Positions 34,734 to 43,612 are shown, numbered from the stretch's first letter. The stretch: 56,613 nucleotides of DNA from Paracoccaceae bacterium (GCA_902635985.1 CACPPZ010000006.1:1-56613), one strand, 5' to 3'. Notes: generated by a model not told the origin, from the letters alone. Numbers and translations are program-made.

Positions 34734-35867
34734 TTAATTTTTTTTAAAGTTTTTCTTAACGAAAGGTAACGAAGTTACTTCTATTTCTAGCAACTTCCCT
34801 CGAACTTGTGCATTCACTCTGCTACCTAGATGTGAGAACTCACTCTTTATATATCCCACTGCAATCGGATGTTTTTGTGTGGGGCTGAATAACCCTGATG
34901 TTATCCGTCCTATCGGAACAGATGAAGTGCCGTTGTCAAAAAGCTGGGTATCCGTTCTTATCGGGGCTTTCCCAAGAGGCACAAATCCCGCTAATTTATA
35001 TTCAGAACCATTTTTTATTTCGGATAATATTTTATTAGCTCCAGGAAAGCTTCCTTCCTTTTGTCCTTCGCTTAATCTTGATTTATGCATGGCCCATTTT
35101 AACCCCGCAGCAACTGGGGAGGTTGTAGTATCAATATCCTGCCCATACAGACACAGTCCGGCTTCTAGTCGCAAAGAGTCTCGAGCACCCAGTCCGACAA
35201 GTTCTACAGATTTGTGTTTCAATAAAGTTTTGGTGACACTTTCCGCGGCCTTGTTTGGAATTGAAATTTCAAACCCATCCTCACCAGTATATCCTGATCT
35301 TGATATCCAACATTCTGCTCCTGCTATAGGTATTGTGGAGACGTCCATGAAGTGCATATTAGAAATCTTTGGATAGTGCTCTGAAAGTACCTTCTCGGAG
35401 GCTGGTCCTTGCAGAGCAATTAAGGCTCTATTTTCCAAGTTTTTGACACTGACCCCGAGCGGTTCTAAGTGTTCACGTAAGTGTTTAATATCGTCTTCTT
35501 TCCGAGACGCGTTGACAACCATGTAAATGTGGTCACCTCGATTAGAAAACATAAAATCATCAAGTATTCCGCCGGTACTGTTTGTGAAAAATCCATATCT
35601 TTGGCGATCAACTTTTAATGTTTTTACCTCCATTGGGATTAAGTTTTCCAGTGCTTCTGCTACTTGATTGAAGTCATTACCCCGTAAAACTATCTGTCCC
35701 ATATGGCTTACATCAAAAAGCCCAGCTTGGCTTCGAGTGTGAAGGTGTTCGCTCATAATACCGTTTTCATATTGAAGTGGCATATCGTAACCAGCAAAAG
35801 CCGTCATCCTTGCATTATTATTTTGGTGCAATTTATTTAAGGGCGTATGCATGAGCTTATCAGACAT
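34734..35867 (-). CDS. gcvT: aminomethyltransferase, T-protein
   Basis: A 377-residue T-protein that releases ammonia from the aminomethyl-H-protein and transfers the one-carbon unit to tetrahydrofolate. Family motifs are DVSHMGQIVLRG, the catalytic Asp region DDFMFSN, ALQGPASEKVL, SRSGYTGEDGFEI, GLGARDSLRLEAGLCLYG and the C-terminal PIGRITSG. The start is ATG 35867, with AGGA 6 nt upstream, not the preceding TTG. It is the first gene of the operon and follows the riboswitch and its expression platform by about 38 bp. Other folate-binding T-protein relatives (DmdA, sarcosine enzymes) are excluded by the operon and the two motifs. Confidence 0.96.
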   Translation of the reverse strand: MSDKLMHTPLNKLHQNNNARMTAFAGYDMPLQYENGIMSEHLHTRSQAGLFDVSHMGQIVLRGNDFNQVAEALENLIPMEVKTLKVDRQRYGFFTNSTGGILDDFMFSNRGDHIYMVVNASRKEDDIKHLREHLEPLGVSVKNLENRALIALQGPASEKVLSEHYPKISNMHFMDVSTIPIAGAECWISRSGYTGEDGFEISIPNKAAESVTKTLLKHKSVELVGLGARDSLRLEAGLCLYGQDIDTTTSPVAAGLKWAMHKSRLSEGQKEGSFPGANKILSEIKNGSEYKLAGFVPLGKAPIRTDTQLFDNGTSSVPIGRITSGLFSPTQKHPIAVGYIKSEFSHLGSRVNAQVRGKLLEIEVTSLPFVKKNFKKN

Positions 35868-35906
35868 CAACTTTCCTACACTACTAGCCAGTTTTATAAA
35901 TAGACT

Positions 35907-36090
35907 GGCATCAATGGACTACGGCGTACGCCGTAATATGATGCCCCTTTCTGTCCATTTGCCTGAGATCGTTATCCTTCGGCGGATGCTAACGCATCTC
36001 TCTCCAGATTTTATAAAACAGTGGTCCATTTGCCTGAGAGTTTCCGGGGCGGTTGCTCCTTCGGCACTGATTATCCAGTTCTCCCACCAT
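35907..36090 (-). promoter_or_regulatory. tandem glycine riboswitch with expression platform
   Basis: Read on the minus strand, two glycine aptamers are visible. The first (about 36090-36022) opens GGGAGAACTGG, with CCGAAGGAGCAA and CTCTCAGGCAAATGGACC; the second (about 36006-35945) opens GGAGAGAGATG, with CCGAAGGATAACG and TCTCAGGCAAATGGACAGA. Behind them GGCATCA (35945-35939) pairs with TGATGCC (35913-35907), enclosing the perfect 16-bp palindrome TACGGCGTACGCCGTA at 35920-35935. This is a candidate regulatory switch element. Glycine binding would turn on gcvT-gcvH-gcvP. The order aptamer-aptamer-platform-gcvT is the usual one. Confidence 0.93.
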
Positions 36091-36174
36091 TTCATTAAAC
36101 GATAGACATCAGCGTAGTTCTTTTCAAGGCAAATGTCATTTGACAGTACCATATTTTTTATGCACATCAAAAAT

Positions 36175-36735
36175 ATGAGTAATCAATTTTTCTTTGGCTA
36201 TGGTAGTTTAGTAAACACTTCGTCTCATGACTTTCATGATATATCTAACGCACGTTTAGTTGGATGGCGCAGAGTATGGCAACGAACAAATTTGCGAGAT
36301 TTCTCATTTTTGAGTGTGCATAAATCTGATAATTTCAGCGTTGATGGCGTTATTGCAATTGTACCTGATGGTAACTGGACAAAGCTAGATAAACGAGAGG
36401 CTGGCTATCACCGAATTATTGGATCGGAAATGATTGAGCACACATCCTCAAAGCCTAATAGTATTTCTTTCTACCAGATACCAGATCATAAATTGTCTAG
36501 TGTTGAAAAATGTCCGATTTTATTAAGTTATCTTGACGTGGTTTTGATGGGATTTTTACAAAGGTATGGAAAACAGGGGTTTTCAAATTTTTTTGAAACA
36601 ACTGATGGATGGGATTGTGGTGTATTCAATGATAGAAACAATCCTAGGTATCCTCGTGCCCAAGAATATGAAAACGATTTTTATTCTTCTGTAGATAATG
36701 CGCTTGTAGCTAAAGAAATTGAGTTATTCACATAA
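36175..36735 (+). CDS. gamma-glutamylcyclotransferase-like protein
   Basis: A 186-residue protein of the gamma-glutamylcyclotransferase/AIG2-like fold. The family's substrate loop is FFGYGSLVN near residues 6-14 and the likely catalytic Glu75 is in LDKREAGYHR. The fold commonly acts on gamma-glutamyl amines or peptides to release 5-oxoproline, but many bacterial members are uncharacterised. The coding frame could start at 36133 or 36160; I choose ATG 36175 because the conserved loop begins directly after it and the earlier codons lie in the gcv leader region. It is divergent from the gcv riboswitch and its stop abuts that of the convergent transaminase gene with no spacing. Confidence 0.75.
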   Translation: MSNQFFFGYGSLVNTSSHDFHDISNARLVGWRRVWQRTNLRDFSFLSVHKSDNFSVDGVIAIVPDGNWTKLDKREAGYHRIIGSEMIEHTSSKPNSISFYQIPDHKLSSVEKCPILLSYLDVVLMGFLQRYGKQGFSNFFETTDGWDCGVFNDRNNPRYPRAQEYENDFYSSVDNALVAKEIELFT

Positions 36736-37596
36736 CTAGATAGCAGTTTTTATGCTCTCATCTAGATAAATCTCGCGCAGTCTTTGGGTCATAGGCCCAG
36801 GGAATCCATCTGAAATATTTCGGCCGTCAATATTAATAACTGGCGTAACAAAAGATGAGGCTGACGTTATAAAAGCTTCGTCTGCGTCTATTGCCTCACC
36901 GATTGAGAAGTTTCTTTCTTCAACCTCTATTTGTGCTTCTTTAGCAAAACGTAATACAGAAGTACGTGTTATCCCATGTAAAATATCAAAAGATTTTGCG
37001 CGGGTTATTATTTTGCCATTTTTGATTATATAAGCATTATTCGAAGTTCCCTCTGTAACGTAACCATCTTCGACCATCCAAGCATCATCTGCATGTACTT
37101 TTTTTGCCATCATTTTCCCAAGTGACGGATATAGAAGCTGGGTTGTCTTGATATCACGGCGCCCCCATCTAAGATCTTCAATTGATATAACTTTAATACC
37201 TGATGTAGCTTCAAGACTATCTATTAGATTTTCTTTTTTTTGACTGAACATAACTACAGTTTGAGGCGTTGTTTTGGGGTCAGGAAAAACAAAATCTCTA
37301 TCGCCTGCCGATCCACGCGTTATTTGCAGATATATTAAGCCGTGGTCGATATTGTTTTTATCAATCAGCGTTCTGTGGACTGACAACAAAGCTTCTTTCG
37401 TAACAGGAGTTGCCATGTCCAGCTCGGATAGTGACCTTTCCAGTCTGGAAAAGTGTCCTGCAAAATCAATAAGTTTTTTGTTAATTACTGAAGTTACCTC
37501 ATAAACGCCATCTGACATTAAAAAGCCTCGGTCGAATATTGATATTTTCGCCATATTTTCTGGAATAAAGCTTCCATTTAAATAAACGGTTCTCAT
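36736..37596 (-). CDS. D-amino acid transaminase (class IV aminotransferase)
   Basis: A 286-residue PLP class IV aminotransferase. It begins VYLNGSFIPENMAKISIFDRGF, as in D-alanine aminotransferases, and the PLP Lys is at residue 150 in RRDIKTTQLL. Further on EGTSNNAYIIKNGKI and HGITRTSVL match the phosphate and carboxylate binding loops. The RxR-type residues near 95-105 (TRGSAGDRDF) favour a D-amino acid enzyme over branched-chain transaminases. AAGGAG precedes the ATG by 10 nt. It interconverts D-alanine, D-glutamate and 2-oxoacids, possibly for peptidoglycan or D-amino acid use. The gene stands alone; 233 bp to accA holds no further gene. Confidence 0.85.
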   Translation of the reverse strand: MRTVYLNGSFIPENMAKISIFDRGFLMSDGVYEVTSVINKKLIDFAGHFSRLERSLSELDMATPVTKEALLSVHRTLIDKNNIDHGLIYLQITRGSAGDRDFVFPDPKTTPQTVVMFSQKKENLIDSLEATSGIKVISIEDLRWGRRDIKTTQLLYPSLGKMMAKKVHADDAWMVEDGYVTEGTSNNAYIIKNGKIITRAKSFDILHGITRTSVLRFAKEAQIEVEERNFSIGEAIDADEAFITSASSFVTPVINIDGRNISDGFPGPMTQRLREIYLDESIKTAI

Positions 37597-37841
37597 GAGT
37601 TTTAACTCCTTATTTACTTCAGGATTTAGTGTTATTATTTTAAAGGTGCAATTATAATAAGGCTCGGCTTTGTTATTTTTATTGAGACATATTAAAAGAG
37701 TAAAAAAAATATTTAGAAAATAATTGAGTATAGAGCCAATAAATCAGCTTTTGAAAAAACATTTTCTTTTATTATTTTATCCCTTAAAGAAATCAATAGC
37801 GCATAATTTTGGTATTATTTATCTAAATCTTGGAGAGTTGC

Positions 37842-38804
37842 TTGAGACATTATTTAGACTTCGAAAAACCTTTGGCTGAGATAGAAGGGAAAGCAGAGGA
37901 GCTTAGAGCTCTAGCACGCCAGAATGATGAGATGGACGTTGACGCTGAAGCGGAGGCCTTAGACAAAAAAGCTGAAACGATGCTAAAAGATCTTTACCAG
38001 AATCTCTCACCTTGGAGAAAGTGTCAGGTTGCACGTCACCCTGAGAGACCTCACTGTATAGAATACATAAATGAACTTTTCTTGGAGTTTACTCCGCTAG
38101 CAGGTGATAGAAATTTTGCGGATGACCACGCAGTTGTTGGGGGGATAGCACGATTTAATGATACCCCGATAATGGTTATTGGAAACGAGAAGGGCAATGA
38201 CACTAAGACGCGAATTGAAAGAAATTTTGGCATGGCGCGTCCCGAAGGTTACAGAAAGGCAATACGTTTGATGAGCCTAGCAGATAAGTTTGGGTTGCCA
38301 CTGATAACCTTGGTTGACACCCCAGGGGCCTATCCAGGAAAGGGGGCAGAGGAACGGGGGCAGTCTGAGGCAATAGCCCGATCTACTGAAAAATGTCTGC
38401 AAATCGGAGTACCTATTATTTCACTGATAATAGGTGAGGGTGGGTCTGGTGGCGCAGTTGCTTTTGCGACCGCTAACAAAGTTTTAATGTTGGAGCATTC
38501 TGTTTACTCAGTCATCAGTCCTGAAGGCTGCGCTTCAATTCTATGGAAAGACTCCGAAAAGATGCGGGAGGCAGCTGAAGCATTGAGGCTAACAGCTCAA
38601 GATCTGACGAAACTAGGTGTGAACGATATTATTATCGAAGAGCCAATGGGAGGAGCGCATAGGGATAGAAAAATAGTTTTTAAGGAAGTGAAAAATGCTA
38701 TCAGTAAGGCTTTATCAGATTTAGCCAAAAAGAAGCCTAAAGATTTAATAAAACATCGTAGGAATAAGTTTTTATCTCTTGGTCAACAGGGTTTAGCCTC
38801 TTAA
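37842..38804 (+). CDS. accA: acetyl-CoA carboxylase carboxyltransferase subunit alpha
   Basis: A 320-residue AccA, the alpha half of the carboxyltransferase that transfers the carboxyl group from biotin to acetyl-CoA for fatty acid synthesis. Family landmarks are [50 protein letters not shown], the oxyanion site [21 protein letters not shown] and [12 protein letters not shown]. The start is TTG 37842: GGAG (37832-37835) lies 6 nt before it, and the resulting length equals the usual AccA. Its stop abuts that of the convergent gntR gene. AccB, AccC and AccD are not in the window. Confidence 0.96.
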   Translation: MRHYLDFEKPLAEIEGKAEELRALARQNDEMDVDAEAEALDKKAETMLKDLYQNLSPWRKCQVARHPERPHCIEYINELFLEFTPLAGDRNFADDHAVVGGIARFNDTPIMVIGNEKGNDTKTRIERNFGMARPEGYRKAIRLMSLADKFGLPLITLVDTPGAYPGKGAEERGQSEAIARSTEKCLQIGVPIISLIIGEGGSGGAVAFATANKVLMLEHSVYSVISPEGCASILWKDSEKMREAAEALRLTAQDLTKLGVNDIIIEEPMGGAHRDRKIVFKEVKNAISKALSDLAKKKPKDLIKHRRNKFLSLGQQGLAS

Positions 38805-39434
38805 TCAACTTGTTAACATTCTTAAGCCCTGAGTAACATCAGATCTCACCGCGAGCCTCAGTCCAGGCTCATCTCCGGCACTTAACGCGGATAGAATTAT
38901 TCTGTGAAAATGTGGAGGTTCTTTCCTTTGCAGTTTTCCGTAAAGAGCTCGCATGGTTGGACCTAATTGTAACCAAACTGTCTCGGCAGTTGCCAACATT
39001 GCAGGAGCTTGAGCTCTTAAATAGAGCGTCCTATGAAATTCTAAGTTTGTTTTAATGTAAGTTATGGCGTCATGTTCATCGATGGCTTGAGCTATACGAG
39101 CATTAATCGCTTGAAGTCTATCTATTAAAGCCAAGTGCGCTCTTGGCAATGCTCTACTTGAGAGCTCAACTTCAATTAAAGCTCTCATTGCTGCGAGTTC
39201 TTCTATTCTTTCGTTACTTAGTTCTGGCGTGAGAACTCTGCCTGACGCGGTCATTGAAAGTGCACCTTCCGCGACAAGCCGGCGCACTGCTTCTCTGGAA
39301 GGTGTCATTGAAACACCGTAGCTTTTACCAATCCCTCTTAGTGTAAGAGATTGGCCTGGTTTGATTTCACCGCACATTATTCTCATTCGGAGGCCTTTAT
39401 AAACACGGTCATGAGCTAGCGAAATTTTATCCAT
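38805..39434 (-). CDS. GntR-family transcriptional regulator (FCD type, second)
   Basis: A 209-residue GntR regulator. The winged helix includes RVYKGLRMRIMCGEIKPGQ, then YGVSMTPSREAVRRLVAEGAL and the wing ASGRVLTPEL; the FCD ligand domain follows, with AAMRALIEVEL and NLEFHRTLYLRA. A 16-bp palindrome TTTTGTGATCACAAAA lies 4 bp before the start codon, so autoregulation is likely. It is alone on its strand between accA and the ygjP-like gene, so its targets cannot be told from the neighbours. Its base composition looks somewhat more GC-rich than the adjacent genes. It may respond to an amino acid, keto-acid or sugar acid. Confidence 0.88.
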   Translation of the reverse strand: MDKISLAHDRVYKGLRMRIMCGEIKPGQSLTLRGIGKSYGVSMTPSREAVRRLVAEGALSMTASGRVLTPELSNERIEELAAMRALIEVELSSRALPRAHLALIDRLQAINARIAQAIDEHDAITYIKTNLEFHRTLYLRAQAPAMLATAETVWLQLGPTMRALYGKLQRKEPPHFHRIILSALSAGDEPGLRLAVRSDVTQGLRMLTS

Positions 39435-39438
39435 ATTA

Positions 39439-39454
39439 TTTTGTGATCACAAAA
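39439..39454. promoter_or_regulatory. 16-bp palindrome at gntR start, likely operator
   Basis: TTTTGTGATCACAAAA is a perfect palindrome 4 bp upstream of the regulator's start codon, in the position of an autoregulatory operator. TGTGATCACA also resembles a Crp/Fnr-like site, so that is the alternative reading. Confidence 0.5.
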
Positions 39455-39464
39455 ATCTCTTTGG

Positions 39465-40166
39465 TCAACTATTAAATTTGTAGAAGTGAAGATTTGTACC
39501 TTCGGTCCGCAACCAATTGTGCTCATTTTCATAGGGTCCGAATATCGAGCGAACCTCGAACCAAAACTCTCTTGAATGATTAAAATGTTTTAGATGGGTA
39601 ACTTCATGAGCAACTAAATAACGTATTACATTTCTGGGAGCCATGATTAGCCTCCAGGAAAACATTAGATTGGAATTGCTTGAGCAAGAGCCCCAGCGAG
39701 AGCTTGTGTCACGTAATTTTATTGAAGCGTAGGAAACTCCCAGCTTACCGCAGTAATAATTAGCAACACTTGTAATCTCTTCTTTGGCTAATTTTTTGAG
39801 ATAATTTTCAACGGCAAGACCAGGTTTTGATTCTGTAATTGGTATTCGAATGCTATTACCAATAATTCTTACATTTAAGGACTCTGAGCAAATTTCTATG
39901 TGTCTTTTAGTACCAAAAATAGGGATAAGACGCCCAATATCTATTTGTACCTTTTTATCTGAAATTTTGAGTAAATTTGCCTTTAACCAATTTTCTTTAC
40001 TTTCCAAAAATCTCAACAGAACATCTTGGTTTGTATTTACTGGAGCTGTAAGCGTAACACTCTCACTTATTGATGAAACCCTAAGTGACAATCTGGTGGA
40101 ATTTCTCACTTTCCGAATTGCTACTTTTATTTGGGGCTTTTCTGAAAATAATATGGATTTTGACAT
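39465..40166 (-). CDS. YgjP-like metallopeptidase (DUF45 family)
   Basis: A 233-residue zinc metalloprotease-like protein. The zincin motif HEVTH is at 187-191 with a third His at 197 (FNHS). The preceding stretch TSSRWGSCSSNSNLMFSWRL and LIMAPRNVIRYLVAHE is diagnostic of the family. It has no signal peptide and no membrane segment, so it is probably cytoplasmic. In Alphaproteobacteria it often sits near the FYDLN acidic protein, as here. Its substrate is not known. The ATG is the first in frame. Confidence 0.85.
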   Translation of the reverse strand: MSKSILFSEKPQIKVAIRKVRNSTRLSLRVSSISESVTLTAPVNTNQDVLLRFLESKENWLKANLLKISDKKVQIDIGRLIPIFGTKRHIEICSESLNVRIIGNSIRIPITESKPGLAVENYLKKLAKEEITSVANYYCGKLGVSYASIKLRDTSSRWGSCSSNSNLMFSWRLIMAPRNVIRYLVAHEVTHLKHFNHSREFWFEVRSIFGPYENEHNWLRTEGTNLHFYKFNS

Positions 40167-40288
40167 TAATTTTTTAAATTTTGCTTAATTTTAACGATTT
40201 GGTTAGATAAGGCTTTGACATATCGTTCATCTTGTGCGAAACGGCGCGGAACTTTTAGATTTTGTACATCATTTTAAGGGAATTTCCT

Positions 40289-40612
40289 ATGCCCAAAGAA
40301 GAATGGGGTGTAAAACGCATTTGCCCTACGACTGGCAAGCGTTTTTACGACCTAAACCGTGATCCTATAGTTAGCCCGTACACCGGTGAAGAGGTTAAGT
40401 TGGACGACACTAAATCTCGTTTGATACAAGCTGATGGTGAGGACCTGTCAGCGCGCAGAGCAACTGAGAGCGACGCCGCGGAAGAGGATGTTGTGCTTGA
40501 TGATGACGATATGGATGTCGAATTGGAAGACGATCTTCTAGAAGAAGATGAAGATGATAACGTTTCTTTGGATGATATAGCGGACGTGTCTTCAGATGAA
40601 GACGAGAGTTAA
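40289..40612 (+). CDS. FYDLN-type acidic protein (TIGR02300-like)
   Basis: A 107-residue protein of an alphaproteobacterial family. The N-terminus is rich in basic and aromatic residues with the diagnostic CPTTGKRFYDLNRDP, after a single Cys, and the C-terminal half is extremely acidic (runs of D and E from about residue 60). The frame opens 27 bp earlier, but AAGGGA before ATG 40289 and the family start MPKEEWGVKR decide the start. Function is unknown; charge suggests a nucleic acid or ribosome partner through the N-terminus. It is followed 78 bp later by tRNA-Ala. Confidence 0.9.
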   Translation: MPKEEWGVKRICPTTGKRFYDLNRDPIVSPYTGEEVKLDDTKSRLIQADGEDLSARRATESDAAEEDVVLDDDDMDVELEDDLLEEDEDDNVSLDDIADVSSDEDES

Positions 40613-40690
40613 TATTTTTCGACCAGAGGTTTATCTTGTGCTTCCATTAAAGTTACCTTAGTTAAATTTCGGAAAGTATACATATTCAAG

Positions 40691-40766
<76 letters not shown>

Positions 40767-40788
40767 TCACCTAAAGTTATAGTGAATA

Positions 40789-40866
40789 ACCCATAATTAC
40801 CCATATTTTATTGAAAGCCCTATTGCTATACTTCTTATATTAAATAGGGGCGTAAAGTAGGGCGTA
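40789..40866. repeat. short direct repeats next to tRNA and integrase remnant
   Basis: ACCCATA occurs at 40789-40795 and 40799-40805 (10 bp period), and GGGCGTA at 40848-40854 and 40860-40866 (12 bp period). They lie between the tRNA and the integrase-like reading frame. Helical-phase direct repeats in this place look like integrase or Xis arm sites. No tRNA 3'-end duplication was found downstream. Confidence 0.35.
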
Positions 40867-41027
40867 TGGATACATATCCAAGAGCATCAATTGTAAATAG
40901 ATCAGGTAAAAAGGGGTGGTATGTTTGCGTTACGGTACAGCCTGAACTTAGATCATTATTCCCATCAAAACAGATATAAAAAAAGATTAAAGGCGCTGAG
41001 ACAAAACAGGACGCTTGGGATAATTGA
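40866..41027 (+). pseudogene. N-terminal remnant of a site-specific integrase
   Basis: From ATG 40866 the frame reads MDTYPRASIVNRSGKKGWYV, CVTVQPELRSLFPSKQI and then a TAA at 40977; read on, it continues KKIKGAETKQDAWDN to a TGA at 41025. The pattern of a basic start, GWYVxVxVxPELRxLF and a following KKxxGxxTKxxA segment matches the N-terminal part of tyrosine recombinases common in marine Alphaproteobacteria. Only this part is left; no catalytic domain follows before the Rieske gene. It starts 99 bp after tRNA-Ala, the usual place of an island integrase. The assignment is by pattern only. Confidence 0.5.
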
Positions 41028-41217
41028 GGGTGGTATTTCCGCTCGAGGCTCTGTGATTTAACATTTACGAATAACCGAGTTGGTCTGATCACGGTATCAA
41101 TGGTCTCTTTTATTCTATTTTGAAATTAAAAACTCATTTCTTCAAATAAACTCTAAGACATCTACAAACTTATAGTTTCTATGTAGTAAGTTTATCTAAT
41201 TGCTAGAAACGCTCTCT

Positions 41218-42321
41218 TTATGAATGTTTTCTGTCTTGGGTTGCAAGCCAAAGCTGAAAGTCGCGTACTGTGCCTTCATAGTCATCCTCAGCCAGTGGGC
41301 CCGAAAGAGCGTGTTTCGAGGCAAGACCAATTTGCATACGCTCCAATTTTTCTCGGTCCTCACGGTTGACCTCTTCCCAAAGGGCAATGCGATCCGCGAT
41401 AGTCTCTTCGCTTAAGTCTTTCCCATATGTGGACATTGTCCACTTAACCCGAATTTGCCCCGCGCTAATAGGAAAAATACTGAGCGAAACTAACAGGCTC
41501 GCCGCAAGGCTAGCTACCTGCGTTGGGAAGAGGGCAAAAAGGGTGGATCGAAGACGTTCGTCTTCTGTGAGGCCGGATGCGCCATAGCCTCGAGTGGGAA
41601 TATTTTTTGGGTAGTTAGCGGCATAAGAAGTGTAACCATTCTCGCTTAATAATTTTCGGGCTAAACCTGTGGGAGTGTATCCATGAAGCGTCTCTGGATG
41701 AACCACGGACAGGTGATAGCCTTCCATGAAATTCTCAACTAGGCATTTCCAATTGGTATTCCAAACTTCTTCGGCAATATGAACAATCCGGAATGATTCA
41801 GGTTTGTAGTTCGCAAGTAGGGTATTAAGCTTTGGAAAATTAAATTGCGGCGCATCTAAACGAAGGTTTACGTAAATAAAGCCATTCCAAAGTTGAACGT
41901 TGTAGTTATGAAGATAACAATTTTTAGAATCAAACCCGGCGTTCTTCATACGGGCGGATCGTATTAAAGAACCATCAAGATCATAGGCCCAAGCGTGATA
42001 AGAGCAGACAAAACGATGCACGTTTCCTCTTCCTTCCGCAAGTGGCATACCACGGTGGCGGCACACATTTGCAAGAACACCTATGTCACCCTCCGCTTGG
42101 CGAACAATAAGAAGAGGTTCATTGAAAAGATTTGCAGTGAAAAAATCGCCTGAATTAGGAATCTCATCTTGGCGGCCAAGGCAATGCCATCCAGAGTTAA
42201 GAACAGTAGCCACCTCATGCTCGAAACGATTTTGAGATGTGTAAAAGGCACCGGGCATGCTCATCGGCCGATCAGGTGGAAGCTTGGCTATCTCTTGCAA
42301 CTTCATGGAGAGGTCTTGCAT
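41218..42321 (-). CDS. Rieske oxygenase alpha subunit (copy 1 of tandem pair)
   Basis: A 367-residue aromatic ring-hydroxylating-type oxygenase alpha subunit. Rieske [2Fe-2S] ligands are C87/H89 (CRHRG) and C106/H109 (CSYHAW). The mononuclear iron region reads ENFMEGYHLSVVHPE, giving His203 and His208. The start lies 2 bp after the stop of the second copy, so the two are one operon. No beta subunit, ferredoxin or reductase is nearby. This group includes enzymes that oxidise or demethylate small amines such as betaines and carnitine as well as aromatics; the substrate is unknown. Several sampled lines of this gene look near 50-55% GC, above most of the window. Confidence 0.88.
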   Translation of the reverse strand: MQDLSMKLQEIAKLPPDRPMSMPGAFYTSQNRFEHEVATVLNSGWHCLGRQDEIPNSGDFFTANLFNEPLLIVRQAEGDIGVLANVCRHRGMPLAEGRGNVHRFVCSYHAWAYDLDGSLIRSARMKNAGFDSKNCYLHNYNVQLWNGFIYVNLRLDAPQFNFPKLNTLLANYKPESFRIVHIAEEVWNTNWKCLVENFMEGYHLSVVHPETLHGYTPTGLARKLLSENGYTSYAANYPKNIPTRGYGASGLTEDERLRSTLFALFPTQVASLAASLLVSLSIFPISAGQIRVKWTMSTYGKDLSEETIADRIALWEEVNREDREKLERMQIGLASKHALSGPLAEDDYEGTVRDFQLWLATQDRKHS

Positions 42322-42323
42322 GT

Positions 42324-43490
42324 TTAGCTTACTTTTGTGAATGGTTGGAAATCCAGATCCATACGGCTCATCAGATATTGAGCAAAATCAAAATTTGGGC
42401 GCTCAAGATGAGATAGATGCCCCGGTTCTGCGCCATCAGCTGATAGACCGCGAAAGACTTTTTCCGTACACCCGCGATCCTCTTCGTTTACCTCATCTAG
42501 TAGTGTTTTTAACTCCAATAGATTCTGTTGGGCGTCTGCATCATCCTTATAATCATCAGACATGCCTCCACCAAATTGGATATGGACTTGACCTGGCCCT
42601 TTGGGATGTAAGCTAAGATACCAGAAGTAGCCCGGCGTAAGTGTGATCAATAGGCTAGGGTATATGGCCAAAAGGAATGTCGTTCTCCTTTCATCGCCGT
42701 GAAGACGAGTATTTTTCGGATGTGCCATGGCTATGCGCAAACTATCATCTTTTAAGATTGTATGGTAATTGAAAGCTTTTTCGCCAGGTGGACATATCAT
42801 TTCGTCAAGTTTTGAAAGGCCACCGATCGTACCAGCATGACAAACAGGAAGATGATAACTTTCCATAAAATTTTCTGCCAATACTTTCCAATTAGTATCC
42901 CAGAGATGCTCTTCAAAGAAAGTCTCGGAGTAGTCTGTCATGTTGTAACCTTCAACTAATTCCGCCACTCCCTTGAGTTCTTCTGAAATGTTGCTTGGAG
43001 ATGGGTTAAGTGTAATGAACACCCAGCCGAGCCATTCCTCGCACGCAATTACTGGTAAACTATAACGATCTTTGCAAAAAGCTGTGTTGCCATTCATTGC
43101 GGGAGCACCTCTTAGAGAACCATCAAGATTATAGGTCCACGCATGGTAAGGGCAGACAATACTTTTAGTCTTACCGCGCCCCTCAAGAAGCGTAGACATC
43201 CGATGGCGGCAGACATTAGAAAAAGCACGTATAGAATTCTTCTGGTCTCGTAATACGATTATTGGCTGATCAGCTAGCTCACAGGTAACATAATCACCAG
43301 GTTCTGCGAGTGCACTTGCTCGACCCACGCAAAACCAATCTTTTTTAAAAATATTTTGCAACTCTGATTCAAGAAAAGACTTTGAGGTATATACCTCTGG
43401 AGGCATGGCGTGCGCTTGTTCAAAAGGTAAAGAAACACTAGCCCGTAAAGATTCAATAGGATCCGATAAATCTCTCTTGGTAGTCGACAT
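42324..43490 (-). CDS. Rieske oxygenase alpha subunit (copy 2 of tandem pair)
   Basis: A 388-residue paralogue of the next gene. Rieske ligands are C94/H96 in NVCRHRMSTLLEG and C113/H116 in CPYHAWTYNLDG. The catalytic iron region reads LAENFMESYHLPVCHAGT. The start is ATG 43490, with AAGG about 10 nt upstream; a TTG 18 bp earlier is in frame but less likely. It is first in the two-gene operon. An inverted repeat at 43613-43631 lies about 120 bp upstream and may be an operator. The two alpha subunits differ in loops after the Rieske domain, so they could form a mixed oligomer or act in sequence. The substrate is unknown. Confidence 0.88.
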   Translation of the reverse strand: MSTTKRDLSDPIESLRASVSLPFEQAHAMPPEVYTSKSFLESELQNIFKKDWFCVGRASALAEPGDYVTCELADQPIIVLRDQKNSIRAFSNVCRHRMSTLLEGRGKTKSIVCPYHAWTYNLDGSLRGAPAMNGNTAFCKDRYSLPVIACEEWLGWVFITLNPSPSNISEELKGVAELVEGYNMTDYSETFFEEHLWDTNWKVLAENFMESYHLPVCHAGTIGGLSKLDEMICPPGEKAFNYHTILKDDSLRIAMAHPKNTRLHGDERRTTFLLAIYPSLLITLTPGYFWYLSLHPKGPGQVHIQFGGGMSDDYKDDADAQQNLLELKTLLDEVNEEDRGCTEKVFRGLSADGAEPGHLSHLERPNFDFAQYLMSRMDLDFQPFTKVS

Positions 43491-43612
43491 GATTTGGTTA
43501 CCTTGCAAAAATGTGTGAGTTGATAATTATTGTTATGGCGCCTTTAATCTAGCTAATTTGCGACATACATTTGTTTCAAAAAGTATATCACTCCTTGGCC
43601 AGATTGTATTTG

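Noticed and set aside
36133-36174. Upstream start for the cyclotransferase-like gene
   Set aside because: The extra residues are hydrophobic and unlike the family N-terminus, and lie in the gcv leader/promoter region.
41028-41217. Possible further integrase parts after the remnant
   Set aside because: No catalytic R-H-R-Y pattern was seen in any frame, so only the N-terminal part is claimed.
42568-42580. CTCCACCA resembling the tRNA-Ala 3' end, as an attachment duplicate
   Set aside because: Only 8 bases match and they lie within a conserved Rieske coding region; coincidence is more likely.
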